Virus record (IMG/VR): IMGVR_UViG_3300030331_001605
Location: 1 to 21,726 of that record
Direction: 5' to 3' (one strand)
Length of the DNA: 21,726 nucleotides
DNA from: a virus
Position numbers and translations under genes: made by a program. How positions within the stretch are numbered: position 1 is the first letter of the stretch; every line of letters begins with the position of its first letter. The notes under the pieces are model-generated. The model saw only the letters and a program-made list of their open reading frames with translations, was not told the origin of the DNA and made no database searches. This document shows, one piece after another, positions 21,662 to 21,726 of this stretch.

Positions 21662-21726
21662 TATTCTATATCTCCTTTGTTGATACGCAACATATCATAT
21701 TTTAAGTTGTGAAAACCAACTGTATT

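Overview
The window is a stretch of a tailed double-stranded DNA phage genome of roughly 37-40% GC, read here mostly on the minus strand. Small and large terminase, portal, scaffold, HK97-type capsid protein and fibre or adhesin proteins show this. The small accessory families (a DUF5824-like protein, a collagen-like fibre, a glycine-rich adhesin, a tail-assembly-chaperone-like protein and sugar genes) resemble those I know from marine bacteriophages. An AT-rich marine bacterial host is plausible, but that is inference. I see no tRNA, CRISPR array, integrase or insertion sequence.

Layout, following minus-strand transcription from right to left: a tail-assembly-chaperone-like protein (21661), a glycine-rich adhesin, a 168-residue structural protein, a 1185-residue collagen-containing tail fibre, a 44-residue protein and a seven-repeat propeller protein. 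Then comes a tightly overlapping run of small genes (14144 to 12383): two tiny Lys/Arg/Gly-rich peptides, an unknown 124-residue protein, a holin-like coiled-coil/membrane protein, and DUF-type small proteins. One plus-strand gene (11947-12396) converges on that run. A structured, mostly non-coding stretch (11202-11946) precedes the packaging block: TerS, a 55-residue CxxC protein, a DNA methyltransferase-like protein, TerL, then four small proteins. Portal, scaffold, capsid and a head-completion-like gene finish the left end, which is cut by the window edge.

A plus-strand cassette (4512-7705) is inserted between the packaging genes and the portal. It holds seven overlapping genes: a 58-residue protein, a two-HTH DNA-binding protein, an unknown protein, a GT8-like glycosyltransferase, an NAD-dependent sugar epimerase/dehydratase, and two small proteins. 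It is preceded by a strong sigma70-like promoter and by a candidate non-coding RNA with its own promoter, closing stem and terminator.

Two regulatory themes stand out. The octamer GATAAATA recurs about ten times, mainly just upstream of genes or at gene boundaries, and resembles the T4/cyanophage late promoter (TATAAATA / NATAAATA). Many genes are joined by ATGA or TAATG stop-start overlaps, so several small genes that are easy to miss (55, 58, 55, 44, 36 and 30 residues) can be placed with some confidence.
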